Shown: positions 1-7,886, numbered from the stretch's first letter. The stretch: 22,876 nt of DNA from CALVXC01 sp036636255 (GCA_036636255.1 JAVWOV010000005.1:1-22876); one strand, 5' to 3'. Program-made: numbers and translations. The notes: generated by a model from the letters alone, not told the origin.

Positions 1-1034
1 ATTAAAACAATATCGCCTTTTTTAAAATAATTTCGTTGTTCAATAGTTGCGTAATTATCTTTATAATCTAAAACTATTCCTAGAAAGTCTTGATTTGATA
101 ATTCTTGACGACCATTATAGTACTGAACAGTATGATCATACTTTTGATTAAAAAATTGGGGAATGGAGTCGCGATTGGCAACGTGATTTAACATGTATTC
201 ATAGTTTTCATTATATGCATATTTGATGTTTTTATTACAGTATTCATCGATTACTTGACGATATATATATAAAACGGTAGCAATATAATATATTGAGCGC
301 ATTCTTCCTTCTATTTTAAAAGATGTTATACCTAAATCGATCATTTCGGGGATATATTTTAACATAGATAAATCTTTAGTGCAGAAAGTAAAGTCTTGTT
401 CGCCTTTAATAGGCTTTAAATGTTTGTTTAGAAGGTCAAAATCCCATCGGCATATTTGACTACAACCACCGCGGTTAGCATCTCTATGGGTTAAAAAATT
501 AGATAATACGCATCTTCCACTATATGATGCACACATAGAGCCATGAATAAAACATTCTAAGTCAATATCAACTTTGCTTTTTATTTTTTTTATTTCTTCT
601 TTGGTTACTTCCCGTGCTAGTACAACTCTTTTAACGCCTTGTTGTTTAAAAAATTCTAATGTTTCGTAATTTAAAGCTGATTGTTGGGTTGATAAATGAA
701 TTTCTAAATTTGTATATTGTTTTGCTAATTTTATAATGGTCGGATCACTAACAATAATAGCATCTATTTTTATTTTTTCTAATTGTTTTAAGTAATCTAT
801 AAGTGGTTTTAAACCGGTATTATGTAAAACAATATTAATAGTTACATATATTTTTTTATGGTGATGATGTGTATAGGCTACGCCTTGTTTTAAGTCGTCT
901 AATGTAAAATTTTTAGCATTGGCACGAAGGCTAAAAGTTTTACCACCAACATATACAGCATCCGCGCCATATAAAACGGCCCATTTTAATCTTTCTAAAT
1001 CCCCTGCTGGGGCTAATAATTCTGGTTTATTCAT
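1..1034 (-). CDS. U32 family peptidase-like protein, TrhP/YrrO type (partial, C-terminus cut by window edge)
   Basis: Reading the minus strand from the ATG at 1032-1034 gives an open frame that runs off the window edge, about 344 residues. It opens with MNKPELLAPAGDLERLKWAV, the typical N-terminus of U32 proteins, followed by YGADAVYVGG. The U32 signature is intact: ECFIHGSMCASYSGRC, then a second Cys-containing stretch (RGGCSQICRW) and FKIEGRMRS. The family is known from B. subtilis YrrO and E. coli TrhP/RlhA, which act in prephenate-dependent hydroxylation of tRNA U34 or of 23S rRNA; Cys residues probably hold an Fe-S cluster. AAGGTGA lies 7 bases before the start, and the gene overlaps the upstream U32 gene by 8 bases, so the two are translationally coupled like yrrN-yrrO. 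Family assignment is firm; the exact RNA substrate is inferred from that pairing. Confidence 0.9.
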   Translation of the reverse strand, partial: MNKPELLAPAGDLERLKWAVLYGADAVYVGGKTFSLRANAKNFTLDDLKQGVAYTHHHHKKIYVTINIVLHNTGLKPLIDYLKQLEKIKIDAIIVSDPTIIKLAKQYTNLEIHLSTQQSALNYETLEFFKQQGVKRVVLAREVTKEEIKKIKSKVDIDLECFIHGSMCASYSGRCVLSNFLTHRDANRGGCSQICRWDFDLLNKHLKPIKGEQDFTFCTKDLSMLKYIPEMIDLGITSFKIEGRMRSIYYIATVLYIYRQVIDEYCNKNIKYAYNENYEYMLNHVANRDSIPQFFNQKYDHTVQYYNGRQELSNQDFLGIVLDYKDNYATIEQRNYFKKGDIVL

Positions 1035-1893
1035 TATTTTTCACCTTATATATTGTTTCTGTATATAGAAATCCTTTGCTTAAATTTAGGTTTAATTTTT
1101 CAAAATAGGTTTTAGTTTTATTTAAATTATTAGGGGTTAATTTAAAATGTTTTTGAACTATTTTTCTAAATTGTGTTTGTTTTATATTAAAATTATTTAA
1201 AAAGACATAATCAATATTATTATTACTTAATTCTAAATATTCATCTATTGCGTTTAAAACATAATTTGAATAGACCGTTGTTCCTTCTTTGTTATCTACA
1301 ATAGGATATTGTTTGTTTTCTTTTCTTATATAAGTTCCTTTATTAGTTAGATTAAAATGTTTTAAATAATTATCAACAAGATGTCTTTTAGAAGTAAACA
1401 TTGGAACATGACCAAATAAAGTAACGATTAATTTCATTGATGTGTTTTTTTTAATTTCTAAAATGTTTTCTTTAGTTATTTCACTAGATATAAAGCCATA
1501 TTTAACGTTTAAATCATACCAATAGTTACAAGTGTTATAATTAGTCGTAAAGTGCTCTTGAGCCCATACTAAATCATAATTTAAACAAAGTTTTTTCTTT
1601 AAATTAACTATTCCAATATCATAAAAAAATAAACCATCTATATTTAATTTATTTAACTCTAACAAAATATACTTTATGTTTTTTATATCTTCATTATGCA
1701 AATTTTTATTTAAATTAATAAAAATTTGTTTTCTATTTTTTTTTATTATTTTATTTAATTTAATTATCTCTTCTAAATTAAAACTATTTGAGCAATTAAC
1801 GCTGTAGTCCTTTATTCCTAGCAAAAAAGCATCACAGTATTTTATTAATTTTTTTAATTCTTTTGTTGTTCTAGGAGTTGTTATTATTTTCAT
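1027..1893 (-). CDS. U32 family protein, YrrN/TrhP1-like
   Basis: 288 residues from the ATG at 1893; an in-frame GTG at 1926 would add 11 residues (MLQYTCLDVNK). I prefer the ATG because MKIITTPRTTKELKKLIKYC resembles the start of short U32 proteins and a weak GGACGTG sits just before it, while the GTG overlaps a possible -10 (TACAAT). The protein keeps the U32 barrel pattern (AFLLGIKDYSVN, IDGLFFYDIGIV, LVWAQEHFTTNY) and the degenerate signature FGHVPMFTSKRHLVDNYL, where full-length U32 enzymes carry several Cys. That matches B. subtilis YrrN, the shorter partner of YrrO in tRNA ho5U/mo5U formation. It is the first gene of a two-gene operon and overlaps the next by 8 bases. The molecular role is inferred from the pairing. 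Confidence 0.78.
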   Translation of the reverse strand: MKIITTPRTTKELKKLIKYCDAFLLGIKDYSVNCSNSFNLEEIIKLNKIIKKNRKQIFINLNKNLHNEDIKNIKYILLELNKLNIDGLFFYDIGIVNLKKKLCLNYDLVWAQEHFTTNYNTCNYWYDLNVKYGFISSEITKENILEIKKNTSMKLIVTLFGHVPMFTSKRHLVDNYLKHFNLTNKGTYIRKENKQYPIVDNKEGTTVYSNYVLNAIDEYLELSNNNIDYVFLNNFNIKQTQFRKIVQKHFKLTPNNLNKTKTYFEKLNLNLSKGFLYTETIYKVKNNE

Positions 1894-1974
1894 TTTATTC
1901 ACGTCCAGACATGTATATTGTAACACATTTAAGTAAATATTTAAAATGTGAATTGGTTATAATTGTTGCTTTGT

Positions 1975-2003
1975 TCAAAAAAAAACATAATATATGTTTT
2001 TTT
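1975..2003. terminator. Bidirectional intrinsic terminator between the pilin genes and the U32 operon
   Basis: A perfect inverted repeat (AAAAACATA, loop ATA, TATGTTTTT) is flanked by A-runs on one side and T-runs on the other, so it can work on both strands. It lies about 45 bases downstream of the second pilin gene on the minus strand and upstream of the U32 pair, separating the two transcription units. Confidence 0.7.
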
Positions 2004-2044
2004 AATTAATCATTTATTGTAAAATTATTTATAAAATTTCAGTA

Positions 2045-2482
2045 TTATGAACAAGCCACACTTGACAATTCAGCACCATATTTCCAACAGTAACCATTTA
2101 TATTTACCTTATCAAAGGAAACCTTACCATTATTAGAAATTTTAAAATTTGTTACTACTGATGGCATAGTGCCTTTTATTGTAAAAGTAGATGTTATTAG
2201 TTCTGGTAGAGCAGCAGCAGATACCTTAAATTTTCCTGAATCCGTTGCTGTTCCTATTGCAACAGTAACGTTGGGAACAGTACCTCCGTTATCTAACATT
2301 GCTTCTGAATGCCATAATTCAGCTGCCGAAACAAGACCGTTAGCCGATTCCTTAGACGCTGATTTTCTAGATTTGTCGATAAGATTCATAACAGTTGGTA
2401 CAGCTATTAAAGCAATGATAGCTAAGATAATAATAACTGCTAATAGTTCAATTAATGTAAATCCTTTTTGATTTTTTTTCAT
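2045..2482 (-). CDS. Type IV prepilin-like protein (pilin B of tandem pair)
   Basis: 145 residues with a class III (prepilin) signal: MKKNQKG, then FTLIELLAVIIILAIIALIA. Cleavage is expected after Gly7, giving N-terminal Phe and Glu5 of the mature protein. The hydrophobic helix continues into an amphipathic stretch (VMNLIDKSRKSASKES) and a short globular domain with two Cys near the end (GYC and VACS) that could form a C-terminal disulfide loop. Such proteins are processed by a prepilin peptidase and assembled as pilins or pseudopilins; no peptidase, ATPase or platform gene is in the window. AAGGAAGGAAG precedes the ATG. It is 37 bases downstream of a paralogue with an identical first 33 residues and shares its transcript. 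Whether it builds competence, adhesion or secretion pili cannot be told. Confidence 0.85.
   Translation of the reverse strand: MKKNQKGFTLIELLAVIIILAIIALIAVPTVMNLIDKSRKSASKESANGLVSAAELWHSEAMLDNGGTVPNVTVAIGTATDSGKFKVSAAALPELITSTFTIKGTMPSVVTNFKISNNGKVSFDKVNINGYCWKYGAELSSVACS
2384..2482 (-). repeat. 5' module of pilin B, copy of pilin A's first 99 bases
   Basis: The first 99 bases of this pilin gene match the first 99 of the upstream pilin gene (2874-2972) at 94 positions. Homology extends into the RBS region, while the remaining coding sequences are clearly different. This pattern fits recent duplication followed by divergence of the exposed domain, or gene conversion of the signal/helix module. 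Confidence 0.8.
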
Positions 2483-2519
2483 CTTTTTCTTCCTTCCTTA
2501 TTTTAAAATATATAATAGC

Positions 2520-2972
2520 TTATGATTTAGTTGCAATACTTACATTGCCGTTTTTAACACTAAATAAATTTTCACTTGATGCAAATTTTAAATTTGCCGT
2601 AAGAGTAGTATTTATATTTCCACTATTATCTATTTCAATAATGCCAGCCTCAGGAACAGTTCCTTTAATATCTAAGGCTAAATCTAAACCTGAATTAGCA
2701 CCGGTTATTGTACACGCAGTCCCATTACATGTAGCTAAAACAGGAGTAGCTGATGCAACTAATGGCGACTTACCATCTAATTTCAAAAGCGCTGATGAAT
2801 ACCATAATTCGGCAGCTGAAACAACTCCGTTTGCTGAAGTTTTAGCAGCCTTGTCCTTTGAATCTTGAATAATATTCATAACAGTTGGTACAGCTATTAA
2901 AGCAATAATAGCTAAGATAATAATAACAGCTAGTAGTTCAATTAATGTGAACCCTTTTTGATTTTTTTTCAT
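2520..2972 (-). CDS. Type IV prepilin-like protein (pilin A of tandem pair)
   Basis: 150 residues. The first 33 residues are identical to those of the downstream paralogue (MKKNQKG plus the FTLIELLAVI helix), with the prepilin cleavage site after Gly7. After the helix the sequences diverge, although the motif SANGxVSAAELW is shared. Two Cys (ATC and TAC, four residues between them) lie mid-protein instead of at the C-terminus, so the disulfide layout differs from its partner. A purine-rich GAGGAAGGAAGGAAG leads the ATG and a good promoter lies about 35-65 bases upstream (3009-3038), so this is the first gene of a two-gene unit ending at the terminator near 1990. Likely a major/minor pilin pair or two pseudopilins; the function is open. 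Confidence 0.85.
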   Translation of the reverse strand: MKKNQKGFTLIELLAVIIILAIIALIAVPTVMNIIQDSKDKAAKTSANGVVSAAELWYSSALLKLDGKSPLVASATPVLATCNGTACTITGANSGLDLALDIKGTVPEAGIIEIDNSGNINTTLTANLKFASSENLFSVKNGNVSIATKS

Positions 2973-3008
2973 TTTTTTCTTCCTTCCTTCCTCTATTTTT
3001 ACAATTTA

Positions 3009-3038
3009 ACTATATCACACTTTTATAATAACAGTCAA
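3009..3038 (-). promoter_or_regulatory. Promoter for the tandem pilin genes
   Basis: On the minus strand TTGACT (3033-3038) and TATAGT (3009-3014) are separated by 18 bases, a good housekeeping-sigma match, about 35 bases before the first pilin ATG at 2972. Confidence 0.65.
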
Positions 3039-3098
3039 CATAATTAAACATATTTATTCAAAATGTACAGTAAAATATATAATACTTATTCTTATTAA

Positions 3099-5621
3099 TT
3101 AATTATTTTGTTTTTCAATAATAATTTTTAAATCGTTTTCTTCCTTAAACAATTCGTTTTGTTCTTTTTTAACAATATCGCTCGGAGCTTTAGCAAGATA
3201 ATTTTTATTATTCAATAATTTTTTTCGACGATTAATGGACATTATTAATCGTTCTTTTTCTTTAGCCATATTTGCTTTTTCTTCAAAAGTAATACTACCA
3301 TCGTAATAAAGACTAACTACATCATTTTCAAAAGAAATTTCAATCTTTGTATCGTCAATTATTTCTTTATTACATTCCTGCTTAAGTATTTTTGATAAAA
3401 TAGAAACATTTTTTAATAAAAGGGAATTATCAAACACTAAATTAAATTTTTTAATATTATTTTCTAATTTAATTTTTCTAATTTTTTTAATTAACAAAAT
3501 TATTTTATCAAAATCAGTCTCAAAAATATATTGATTTACTTGAGGATATTTACTAATCATAATTGATGAGGCCTGATGAGGTAGCAATAAATAAATTTCC
3601 TCCGTTACATAAGGCATAAAAGGATGAAGCATCTTTAATATATCCTTTAAAACCTTAACTAGTACTTCTTTCGTGGTATCATTCATATTTATTTTAGCAA
3701 GTTCGATATACCAATCACAAAAATCATTCCAAATAAAACTATGTAGCACATCACCTACAATATTAAATTCATATTTATCCATATGCTTTCTAACTGTCAT
3801 AATAGTTTCATTTAATTTAGTTAAAATCCATTTATCACTAATAGTTAAATCAGTAAACAATTGCTTAGTTGTAAAACCCTCTAAATTAGTCAAAACGTAA
3901 CGTGAAGCATTCCATAGTTTGTTAATAAAATTCCAAGTAGACGCTACTTTGTCCTCATCGTATCTTAAATCAGTTCCCGGTGATGTTGTTGTTGTAATAA
4001 AAAACCTTAATGCATCAGCACCGTATTTAGCTATAACATCCATAGGGTCAACACCGTTTCCTAATGACTTAGACATTTTACGACCATCTTTATCTCTTAT
4101 TAAACCATGAATTAAACAATCTTTGAAGGGACGACTATCCGTAAATTCTAAACCCTGAAAAGTCATACGATTAACCCAAAAAGGAATAATATCATAACCA
4201 GTCACTAAAACATCATTAGGATAATAACGCTCGTAATCTTTTGTTTTATAAGGCCAGCCTAAGGTACTAAATGGCCATAGGGCTGATGAAAACCAGGTGT
4301 CTAGAACGTCGTTATCCTGAACAAAACCGTCTTCTAATGGGGGGTTAATACTAACATATATTAAATCATCTTTATACCAAGCAGGAATCCGATGACCCCA
4401 CCATAATTGCCTAGAAATGCACCAATCATAGGTTATTTCCATCCAATGATTCATTACTTTTTCAAATCTTGAGGGCACAAAATTAACTTTACTATTTTTA
4501 ACTAATTGATTTTTTAACACCTTATCGGCTAACGGACGCATTTTAACAAACCATTGTTTTGATAAATAAGGCTCCACCATAACATTAGTTCGTTCCGAAT
4601 GACCAACACTATGTATTATTTCTTCTACATTAATTAATAAGTCCATTTTTTTTAAATCAACAAGCATTTTTTCCCGACAAATAAACCGATCTAATCCTTC
4701 ATAAATACCTGCTTGTTCATTCATTGTTCCATTTGGATTAATACATACAATCCTATCCAGATTATGACGATTACCAACTTCAAAATCATTTTGATCATGA
4801 GCAGGCGTTATTTTAACAACACCTGTTCCAAAATCCATTAAAGCATGATCATCAGCAATAATTGGAATTAATTTATTTACTAATGGTAAAACAACTTTTT
4901 TGCCAATTAAATGTTGATATCTTGGATCTAATTTATTTACAGCAACAGCTGTATCACCAAATAAAGTTTCTGGTCTAGTAGTTGCCACATCCAAATATTC
5001 TAAACTATCGGCTAGTTTATATTTAAGATGATAAAAAGCTCCTTTAACATCCTGATAAATTACTTCTTCATTTGATAAAGCCGTCATTGCTAACGGATCC
5101 CAATTTATAATTCTCTCACCCTTATAAATTAAGCCCTTATTATAAAGATCAACAAAAACATGATTAACTGCATTATTTAATCCTTCATCCAGAGTAAATC
5201 TTTCCTTACTATAATCTAAGCTTAACCCCATCTTAGCCCATTGTTCATGAATGTTTATTGCATAATCTTCTTTCCACTTCCAAGCATGTTTTAACCACTC
5301 GTCACGCTTTATAGCCCGTGGATTAAAGCCTAATGTTTTTAATTTAGCATCAACTTTAGCCTGAGTAGCAATACCTGCATGATCCATACCAGGTAAAAAC
5401 ATGGCATCATAACCATCCATTCTCTTATAACGAATAATAATATCTTGTAATGCCGTATTCCAAGCATGACCTAAATGTAATTTACCCGTTACATTAGGTG
5501 GTGGTATAACAATAGCATAAGGCTTTTTACTTAAATCACCACTATTAAAATAGCCATTTTTTTTCCAGTTTTCATATTTATCTTTTTCAACAAATAAATG
5601 ATTGTATTTTTTTTCTAACAC
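3099..5621 (-). CDS. valS: Valine--tRNA ligase (ValRS)
   Basis: 840-residue class Ia aminoacyl-tRNA synthetase that charges tRNA-Val with valine. The HIGH motif is HLGHA at residues 49-53 after PPPNVTGKL, and the second signature is KMSKS at 515-519. The CP1 editing domain, which hydrolyses mischarged Thr-tRNA, is present (TTRPETLFGDTAVAV near 214-228 and GTGVVKITPAHD near 265-276). The last 60 or so residues form the charged coiled coil (EEKANMAKEKERLIMSINRR) typical of bacterial ValRS. It is slightly shorter than the usual 870-880 residues. The start is GTG at 5621 with AGGTG close before it, and it overlaps the upstream HD-like gene by 7 bases, implying co-translation. No T-box motif was seen upstream of either gene. 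Confidence 0.98.
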   Translation of the reverse strand: MLEKKYNHLFVEKDKYENWKKNGYFNSGDLSKKPYAIVIPPPNVTGKLHLGHAWNTALQDIIIRYKRMDGYDAMFLPGMDHAGIATQAKVDAKLKTLGFNPRAIKRDEWLKHAWKWKEDYAINIHEQWAKMGLSLDYSKERFTLDEGLNNAVNHVFVDLYNKGLIYKGERIINWDPLAMTALSNEEVIYQDVKGAFYHLKYKLADSLEYLDVATTRPETLFGDTAVAVNKLDPRYQHLIGKKVVLPLVNKLIPIIADDHALMDFGTGVVKITPAHDQNDFEVGNRHNLDRIVCINPNGTMNEQAGIYEGLDRFICREKMLVDLKKMDLLINVEEIIHSVGHSERTNVMVEPYLSKQWFVKMRPLADKVLKNQLVKNSKVNFVPSRFEKVMNHWMEITYDWCISRQLWWGHRIPAWYKDDLIYVSINPPLEDGFVQDNDVLDTWFSSALWPFSTLGWPYKTKDYERYYPNDVLVTGYDIIPFWVNRMTFQGLEFTDSRPFKDCLIHGLIRDKDGRKMSKSLGNGVDPMDVIAKYGADALRFFITTTTSPGTDLRYDEDKVASTWNFINKLWNASRYVLTNLEGFTTKQLFTDLTISDKWILTKLNETIMTVRKHMDKYEFNIVGDVLHSFIWNDFCDWYIELAKINMNDTTKEVLVKVLKDILKMLHPFMPYVTEEIYLLLPHQASSIMISKYPQVNQYIFETDFDKIILLIKKIRKIKLENNIKKFNLVFDNSLLLKNVSILSKILKQECNKEIIDDTKIEISFENDVVSLYYDGSITFEEKANMAKEKERLIMSINRRKKLLNNKNYLAKAPSDIVKKEQNELFKEENDLKIIIEKQNN

Positions 5622-6031
5622 TTTGTCACCTTTTCATATAAATATTTACTTATGTTATCATAATAATATTTATATTTTTCATTATTTTCTAAACGCTCAT
5701 ACATTTTAAAATTTTTTTTAGGATTAACTTTATAATTTTTAATTAAATTTTCAGCAAACAATAATTGTACACCATAATCTCCATGATCAATATTTTCAAA
5801 ATCATCATAACTATCATATTTGGTTAACTGATCAAAACGACCATAGCCGTGAATTAAATCAATAATACGAGCAATATTACAATCAGATTTTTTTAATTTT
5901 AAATGTTGTGCTAAATCATAAGATAAATTCATTACGCTAATTGAATGATGATATTTATCATTAATTTTTTGATTATTTAAATCAAAATTAACAATATAAT
6001 TATTAAACGCTATAATTGATTTTTTTTCCAT
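5615..6031 (-). CDS. Small HD-domain-like protein with altered HD doublet
   Basis: 138 residues. The pattern resembles the N-terminal part of HD-superfamily phosphohydrolases: KYHHSISVMNLSYDLAQHL, then ARIIDLIHGYGRFDQ and DDFENIDHGDYGVQLL. In this family the middle motif is normally HDIGRF; here it is H61-G62, codon GGC at 5846-5848, so the metal-binding Asp is missing although the distal DHG is kept. Family members are usually well over 200 residues, so this looks both truncated and catalytically changed. A strong GAAGGAGG lies before the ATG, and the 3' end overlaps valS by 7 bases, so it is expressed with ValRS. It may be a remnant retained for translational coupling, or a binding-only protein. 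Confidence 0.7.
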   Translation of the reverse strand: MEKKSIIAFNNYIVNFDLNNQKINDKYHHSISVMNLSYDLAQHLKLKKSDCNIARIIDLIHGYGRFDQLTKYDSYDDFENIDHGDYGVQLLFAENLIKNYKVNPKKNFKMYERLENNEKYKYYYDNISKYLYEKVTKC

Positions 6032-6058
6032 AATTCCTCCTTCAAAATAAAAATATTC

Positions 6059-6070
6059 TGTTATATAACA
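6059..6070. promoter_or_regulatory. 12-bp palindrome upstream of the HD-like/valS unit
   Basis: TGTTATATAACA is a perfect palindrome about 28 bases before the start codon at 6031 and would overlap or lie just after a weak -10-like TATAAC. It could be an operator or part of an AT-rich promoter. In such AT-rich DNA chance occurrence is quite possible. Confidence 0.25.
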
Positions 6071-6148
6071 TCATTTGGCTTTAGTCCTACTTATTTTATA
6101 ATTAAAATTATATTTCAAACCTTTAATACCATAACAAAATATTTTTTC

Positions 6149-6194
6149 AAAAAAGCTTTCACGCTAATTTCAATTATTTTTTTAAGAAAAGCTT
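6149..6194 (-). terminator. Possible intrinsic terminator after the DUF6273-like gene
   Basis: On the minus strand AAGCTTTTC and GAAAGCTT can pair around a loop of about 25 bases, and the second arm runs into TTTTTT. The position (about 100-145 bases past the stop at 6293, before the HD-like/valS unit) suits a terminator, but the loop is long. Confidence 0.4.
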
Positions 6195-6292
6195 ACAATG
6201 ATAACTTTTTATTTTTAATAAATTATAAATAATTTACTTCTTTTATTCTAAGTTGTTAAATGTATTTTATCATATTTTTATTATTTTGTAAA

Positions 6293-7582
6293 CTATATTT
6301 CATAAGGACTGTTAGGTAGTCCTTTACCGCTTTTAACCTCTAAATTAAGTGGAATTTTAACCGCTGGACGAAGAGAAAAAGAAATAGATGCGTATGCCTT
6401 AGAATAACCCCAAGTAGTAACAGCTAAAGGGCTATTATAATTATCCTTACTAAGTAACCAATAACCTTTTTTAGTGCTAATAGATTGACTCTGACTAGAT
6501 AATATTTCACCAATTCTTATTAAACCTATTTTTGCTGTTTTAGGATTAGTTGTTGTTTCTAAATAATTAATAACGTTATTCCCACTTATAAAAGGATCAC
6601 CAATATACCAGGTAGTATCTAATAATTTATTTGTATTATTAGCGCCTACTAAACTTTCAAGTATTCTAGTATCATTAGAATAAGCAGGAAATCTATCTAA
6701 TATTTCATCATAAGCAACACCATCAAGCATATAACCATCTTCTAATAGTTTAATACCATCATTACCTTTACTTATAACCCGAAACTTATTATTATTACCC
6801 GTAAATTTTACATATTCCCCACTAGTCACAACATCAGCTATTTTTTTATTAACAAAAGATACTGCTTTATTTTCTTTTATTATATAAAAATCACTAATAG
6901 TACCAACCCCACCAGTAACTGGCGTATCAGAAGAAACAGTAATAAGAGGACGTACACCATTATTTTCAACATTACGACCCTCATAGACATTGCCATTTTC
7001 ATTTACATATTCCATATTATTACTGTTAAGCCAAAAAGCCTGCTTTGTATTTAAATAGGATAATTCCCCACCAGCTTTTCTATAATCTGCTAAGGTTAAG
7101 GCATCAACAGAAGTAGTAATATTAGTATTACGTAAACTCGGTTTAAAAATACTAGTAAGCCATTTTTGAACATAACCATCACCAAAAGGAACAGCACTAA
7201 CATTACTATCAATAGAAACAGTTGCAACATTTTCTTCTGTTATTAATTTAACCTTACCATCTGGTTTAATGCCTACTACACGCCATAAAAAGCCACTATA
7301 CCAAATATAATTATTTGTTTGCGTGCCACTTAAATCACAGGTACCACTATATTGATTATTAACTTTTTTACAATCAGCCAATAAACCACCCTTTTTATTC
7401 AATTCCATTGTTAAACCAATACCTTCATTCAATTCATTAAAAACATCATTTTTAGTTTTATCTAAAATAAGTTTACGACTACCAAGCACACTTAATATTC
7501 CCACTAATAATAATATAAATAAAATTAAAATAGAATATAATATACCAGAAATAGCAAAGCCCCTGTTATTTAATTTAAACAA
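6293..7582 (-). CDS. Prepilin-like N-terminus fused to two DUF6273-like domains (surface protein)
   Basis: 429 residues from a TTG start with AGAGGTG 6 bases before it. The N-terminus LNNRGFAISGILYSILIL looks like a short prepilin leader (cleavage after NRG) followed by a long hydrophobic helix, but mature position 5 is Gly, not the canonical Glu. Two related extracellular domains follow. The first (about 75-225) has WYSGFLWRVVGIKPDGKVKL, AFWLNS and RPLITV; the second (about 240-429) has KFRVISKGNDGIKLLEDG, GYWLLS and LRPAVKIPL, ending GKGLPNSPYEI. These repeated patterns resemble DUF6273, common in cell-surface proteins of gut Firmicutes with no known activity. It is monocistronic, with its own promoter and a candidate operator upstream. 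The domain name is from memory of the family pattern; membrane location is inferred. Confidence 0.75.
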   Translation of the reverse strand: MFKLNNRGFAISGILYSILILFILLLVGILSVLGSRKLILDKTKNDVFNELNEGIGLTMELNKKGGLLADCKKVNNQYSGTCDLSGTQTNNYIWYSGFLWRVVGIKPDGKVKLITEENVATVSIDSNVSAVPFGDGYVQKWLTSIFKPSLRNTNITTSVDALTLADYRKAGGELSYLNTKQAFWLNSNNMEYVNENGNVYEGRNVENNGVRPLITVSSDTPVTGGVGTISDFYIIKENKAVSFVNKKIADVVTSGEYVKFTGNNNKFRVISKGNDGIKLLEDGYMLDGVAYDEILDRFPAYSNDTRILESLVGANNTNKLLDTTWYIGDPFISGNNVINYLETTTNPKTAKIGLIRIGEILSSQSQSISTKKGYWLLSKDNYNSPLAVTTWGYSKAYASISFSLRPAVKIPLNLEVKSGKGLPNSPYEI

Positions 7583-7607
7583 AGTATCACCTCTTTATCA
7601 TAAAATA

Positions 7608-7636
7608 ATTATATAATAAAATCACATAAAAAACAA
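7608..7636 (-). promoter_or_regulatory. Promoter of the DUF6273-like gene
   Basis: Minus-strand TTGTTT (7631-7636) and TATAAT (7608-7613) with a 17-base spacer, about 26 bases before the TTG start. The -10 is perfect; the -35 is weak. Confidence 0.5.
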
Positions 7637-7664
7637 GACTATTACTAGTTGCATCTAAAGTATT

Positions 7665-7686
7665 ATGATTATCATTTGATAATCAT
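7665..7686. promoter_or_regulatory. 22-bp near-perfect palindrome between divergent promoters (candidate operator)
   Basis: Two exact complementary 10-base arms (ATGATTATCA and TGATAATCAT) flank a TT centre. The internal 12-mer TTATCATTTGAT (7669-7680) recurs as a direct repeat at 7694-7705, 25 bases further on, touching the -35 of the rightward promoter. The site sits between a leftward promoter (7608-7636) and a rightward one (7701-7728), the usual place for an operator controlling both. No regulator gene is adjacent, so the binding protein is unknown. Confidence 0.5.
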
Positions 7687-7700
7687 AAGTATGTTATCAT

Positions 7701-7728
7701 TTGATTTTGTCACAAGATAATATATAAT
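7701..7728 (+). promoter_or_regulatory. Promoter of the small hydrophobic ORF
   Basis: TTGATT (7701-7706), 16 bases, TATAAT (7723-7728); expected transcript start near 7735, directly before a strong GAGGTGA ribosome site at 7737-7743. Confidence 0.55.
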
Positions 7729-7748
7729 AATTCACTGAGGTGAAGAAT

Positions 7749-7848
7749 ATGAGAAAGGTTGATTTTTTTATTATTTTATATTTTTATTTATAATCTTCTT
7801 TTATTAATTTTTTTATTTCTTATAATTAATTATTTTTTATTATGTTAA
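7749..7848 (+). pseudogene. Small hydrophobic peptide gene, apparently frameshifted in a T7 run
   Basis: A good promoter and GAGGTGA ribosome site precede ATG at 7749, but the frame as written stops after 14 residues (MRKVDFFIILYFYL, ending 7793). Removing one T from the seven-T run at 7763-7769 would give about 32 residues, MRKVDF followed by one long aliphatic segment ending in INYFLLC with a stop at 7846-7848, only 6 bases before a strong terminator. Alternatively a TTG inside the gene could start the second frame directly. The arrangement promoter, RBS, short membrane peptide, terminator resembles a type I toxin or other small membrane protein gene. The product is unknown; a sequencing or assembly slip in the T-run is also possible. 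Confidence 0.4.
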
Positions 7849-7854
7849 TACCAT

Positions 7855-7886
7855 AAAAAATACACTTCCAAAAGGGAGTGTATTTT
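7855..7886. terminator. Strong intrinsic terminator after the small ORF
   Basis: AAAATACACTTCC, loop AAAA, GGGAGTGTATTTT: a stem of about 13 pairs with one wobble, with T-rich sequence on the right and A-rich on the left, so usable on both strands. It ends the small rightward unit and could also stop leftward transcription from the spore-coat genes. Confidence 0.8.

Noticed and set aside
5622..6292. T-box riboswitch for valS
   Set aside because: No AGGGTGGNACCGCG-type T-box sequence or matching antiterminator upstream of the HD-like gene or valS.
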